From DASUPK01 sp963819715 (GTDB taxonomy: Bacteria > Actinomycetota > Thermoleophilia > Solirubrobacterales > 70-9): DNA of 64,000 nucleotides. The translations under genes were made by a program, and so were the position numbers. The notes below the pieces were generated by a model. That model was not told the DNA's origin, ran no database searches, and saw nothing but the letters and a program-made list of their open reading frames with translations. This document shows positions 62,189 through 64,000 of the stretch, one piece after another. Location of the stretch: contig CAWFXE010000002.1 in NCBI GenBank assembly GCA_963819715.1, positions 372,001 through 436,000 of the forward strand, written 5' to 3'. How positions within the stretch are numbered: the first letter of the stretch is position 1; each line of letters opens with the position of its first letter.

Positions 62189-62395
62189 ATGCCTACCGGA
62201 ACCGTCAAGTGGTTCAGCAATGACAAGGGCTATGGGTTCATCACACCCGATGATGGCTCTAACGACGTGTTCGTCCATTTCAGCTCGATCGAGGGGGACG
62301 GCTACCGTTCGCTCGAGGAGGGCGCGAAGGTCGAGTACGAGACCGAGGCCGGCCCGAAGGGCCCGGCTGCGACCGGCGTCAAGCAGGTCGCGTAA
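62189..62395 (+). CDS. cspA: Cold-shock protein (CspA-like)
   Basis: 68 residues: GTVKWFSNDKGYGFI (RNP-1), DVFVHFSSI (R/K-N-P-2 type), a single OB-fold. AGAGGAGGCGAG precedes the ATG. Its long (about 100-nt) leader is typical of CspA messages. RNA chaperone; the neighbouring desaturase and cyclopropane synthase suggest a membrane/cold-adaptation neighbourhood. Confidence 0.95.
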   Translation: MPTGTVKWFSNDKGYGFITPDDGSNDVFVHFSSIEGDGYRSLEEGAKVEYETEAGPKGPAATGVKQVA

Positions 62396-62421
62396 GGGAG
62401 CCCAAAGCTTCTGAGTCGTGG

Positions 62422-62447
62422 AAAGGGCCCGCTCCGGCGGGCCTTTT
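62422..62447 (+). terminator. Rho-independent terminator
   Basis: 11-bp stem AAAGGGCCCGC / GCGGGCCTTTT (one G-T), loop TCCG, then TTTTCTTT. Ends the cold-shock transcript. Confidence 0.8.
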
Positions 62448-62463
62448 CTTTGCCCGGTCGAGG

Positions 62464-63456
62464 CTAGCGGTGCTTGACGCCCTCGCCGACGAAGTTCGCG
62501 AGGCGGGGCTCGGTGATCGCGACGCCCTCGAGCGCCTCGTCGATCGCGTCGAGCACGTCCTGGGAGAGCTCGACACCTGAGGCATCGGCGTTGTCGAAGA
62601 CCTGCTGCGGCCGCGAGGCGCCGATGATGCAGCTGGCGAGATTCGGCTGGCGGAGGATCCAGGCGAGGGCCATCGTGGTCATGGTGAGGCCCGCCCCTTC
62701 GGCGATCGGCACGAGCTTCTGGACCGCCTCGAGGAGATCGTCCGACATGTAGCGGCTCATCGCCCAGTTCATCGCGTCGGAGGCCATGCGGGAGTCCTCG
62801 GGGACCGGCTCGCCCGGCTTGTACTTGCCGGTCAGCACTCCCTGGGCGAGCGGCGACCAGACGATCTGGGAGATGCCGTGCTCCTCGCAGAAGGGGATGA
62901 GCTCGGCCTCGGGGGCGCGCCAGATCATGTTGTACTGCGGCTGGGAGGAGACGAACTTCATCGTGCCGGGCACGTCGAGCCCGGCCTGAATCTGCTCTAC
63001 CGTCCACTCGCTGAAGCCGATCACTCGCGCCTTGCCCGCCTCGCAGACCTCGGTGAGCGCCTCCATCGTCTCCTCGATGGCGGTCTCCGGGTCGGGGCGG
63101 TGGCACTGGTAGAGGTCGACGTAGTCCGTTTGCAGCCGCTCCAGGGACGCGTCGATCTGCTTGTGGATCTGCTCGCGGGAGAGGCCGCGGTCCTCATCGG
63201 TCATCGGGAAGAAGACCTTGGTCGCCAGGACGTAGGAGCCGCGATCGAAGTCCTTGAGGATCTCGCCCCAGGCCGTCTCGGCCGCGCCCTGGCCGTAGAC
63301 GTTGGCGGTGTCGAAGAAGTTGATCCCCGCCTCGAAGGCCGCCTTCGTGCAGGCCTCCGTGTGCTCCCGCTCCACCCCGACGCCGTAGGTGAGCCATGAG
63401 CCGAGCGAGATCTCGGAGACCTCGATGTCCGAATCGCCGAGCTTGCGGAACTTCAC
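62464..63456 (-). CDS. Aldo/keto reductase
   Basis: 330 residues from GTG 63456 (MKFRKLGDSDIEVSEISLGS; a GTG three codons earlier is possible). AKR catalytic tetrad visible: Asp49 and Tyr54 in FFDTANVYG, the Lys of LATKVFF and the His of CHRPD. NADPH-binding C-terminal segment SCIIGASRPQQVFDNADASG. Resembles voltage-gated-potassium-channel beta-subunit/YghZ-type AKRs. Substrate unknown. Confidence 0.92.
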   Translation of the reverse strand: MKFRKLGDSDIEVSEISLGSWLTYGVGVEREHTEACTKAAFEAGINFFDTANVYGQGAAETAWGEILKDFDRGSYVLATKVFFPMTDEDRGLSREQIHKQIDASLERLQTDYVDLYQCHRPDPETAIEETMEALTEVCEAGKARVIGFSEWTVEQIQAGLDVPGTMKFVSSQPQYNMIWRAPEAELIPFCEEHGISQIVWSPLAQGVLTGKYKPGEPVPEDSRMASDAMNWAMSRYMSDDLLEAVQKLVPIAEGAGLTMTTMALAWILRQPNLASCIIGASRPQQVFDNADASGVELSQDVLDAIDEALEGVAITEPRLANFVGEGVKHR

Positions 63457-63547
63457 GAACCCCACCCTACCCAGGTGCGTGACTGGGCAAGCATCGCGTG
63501 TCCCAAGGCGCTCAAGAATTGGTTCGGGACCGACCGATATATGCAGG

Positions 63548-63742
63548 GTGAGACATCACTGCGTCCAATGCCTGACCGAGCTCCACGCGAACGGCCAACA
63601 GACGCCTGGCGGCGAAACGCTCTGCGCACCCTGCTACTCCGCGCTCTGGGGACCCGCCACGACGGACGAGTTCCGCGGCCTGGTCGCGCTTCACATGGGC
63701 CGCCCGATGGCCGGCCGGCTCGCCTCGCAGCCCGCCCGCTGA
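63548..63742 (+). CDS. 64-residue zinc-ribbon protein
   Basis: GTG 63548 to stop 63742. Two C-x2-C knuckles, CVQC near residue 5 and CAPC near residue 29 (GGETLCAPCYSALW), predict a zinc ribbon with a helical tail ending in GRPMAGRLASQPAR. The ribosome site is weak. Probable nucleic-acid- or protein-binding small protein; no family assigned. Confidence 0.55.
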   Translation: MRHHCVQCLTELHANGQQTPGGETLCAPCYSALWGPATTDEFRGLVALHMGRPMAGRLASQPAR

Positions 63743-63794
63743 ACTACCGCGTCCCGAGGGGAGAACTTCCGCGCCCGCTCCCTTAGGAGCGACA

Positions 63795-64000
63795 GTGAGT
63801 TCCTCCCGCGCAAAGGTCAGGTCCTCCGCGGGCGCCAGGCGGTCCGGCTCGAAGGTCGCCCTGGCGCCCGCGGACAAGCTCAAGCGAGAGGTCCAGGCAG
63901 CGCTCACCGAGGAGCTCGCCCAGGACCAGCACCTCGGGGGCTTCGGGCGGTTCGACGGCTTCGCCTACGTCGCGGCCGAGGCCTACTTTCACCTCGCCGG
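63795..64000 (+). CDS. Start of an unidentified protein (right-edge partial)
   Basis: GTG 63795 with TTAGGAGC nearby opens a frame still running at the last base (about 68 codons). It starts with a Ser/Arg/Ala-rich stretch and continues PADKLKREVQAALTEELAQD and FGRFDGFAYVAAEAYFHLAG. Too short to classify. Confidence 0.6.
   Translation, partial: MSSSRAKVRSSAGARRSGSKVALAPADKLKREVQAALTEELAQDQHLGGFGRFDGFAYVAAEAYFHLA

Noticed and set aside
60244..62226. Very long open frame (about 660 codons) antisense to the cyclopropane synthase and desaturase genes
   Set aside because: It is a codon-bias shadow of two well-supported genes, low in motif content, and rich in Gly/Ala/Asp/Glu/Arg without domains.

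Overview
The window is about 64 kb of very GC-rich, gene-dense actinobacterial DNA. Several features point to the Thermoleophilia / Solirubrobacterales branch: five cyclic di-AMP (ydaO-type) riboswitches, an initiator tRNA of actinobacterial type, a WS/DGAT acyltransferase, several copies of a small secreted family with an N-terminal PSPA...ALGGTAxA-like segment, MMPL and FTR1 transporters, and many GTG/TTG or leaderless starts. The lineage is an inference; no rRNA or ribosomal protein gene is present to settle it.

Layout. 1-3.1 kb: redox-type regulatory locus (ArsR, DUF2892, MMPL operon; divergent OsmC). 3.1-8.5 kb: an envelope hydrolase, then a lipid block (alpha/beta hydrolase, acyl-ACP thioesterase, WS/DGAT, secreted lipase). 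8.6-12.1 kb: frameshifted SHOCT protein and two polytopic membrane proteins. 12.3-31.4 kb: a long stretch of exported proteins (GH76, SGNH esterase, arylsulfotransferase plus beta-propeller, cupredoxin, NlpC/P60 and M23 peptidases), with four of the five c-di-AMP riboswitches. 31.8-36.6 kb: small secreted proteins, a sulfatase remnant and a DrrAB-like ABC exporter with its TetR. 36.7-50.3 kb: an accessory island marked by 3' fragments of tRNA-fMet near 36.7 (very short), 39.2 and 46.0 kb and by the intact tRNA at 50.25-50.32 kb; a 55-bp element accompanies each fragment. Its cargo includes a SnoaL-like protein, an AhpD-like protein, an alkyl-sulfatase-like MBL protein, an O-methyltransferase, a histone H1-like protein, a degenerate GDPD, an SCP2-hydrolase fusion and a patatin; no integrase is visible. 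50.4-64 kb: CAP protein (fifth riboswitch), Ppx/GppA, a probable structured RNA, MarR/MFS, an FTR1 iron permease behind a DtxR-like palindrome, a lipoprotein binding protein, and a membrane-lipid module (acyl desaturase, cyclopropane synthase, cold-shock protein).

How the genes work together. The strongest theme is a c-di-AMP-controlled cell-wall regulon: two NlpC/P60-like hydrolases, an RlpA-like/M23/unknown operon, a CAP-domain protein and a 44-residue membrane peptide each sit directly behind a riboswitch. A second theme is lipid chemistry at both ends of the window. Transcription is locally controlled by palindromic operators beside divergent TetR, ArsR and MarR genes.

Data caution. Six genes or remnants contain single-base frame disruptions, most of them in short G or C runs. 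Either the locus is decaying or the sequence carries homopolymer errors; they are annotated as broken and the repaired reading is described.
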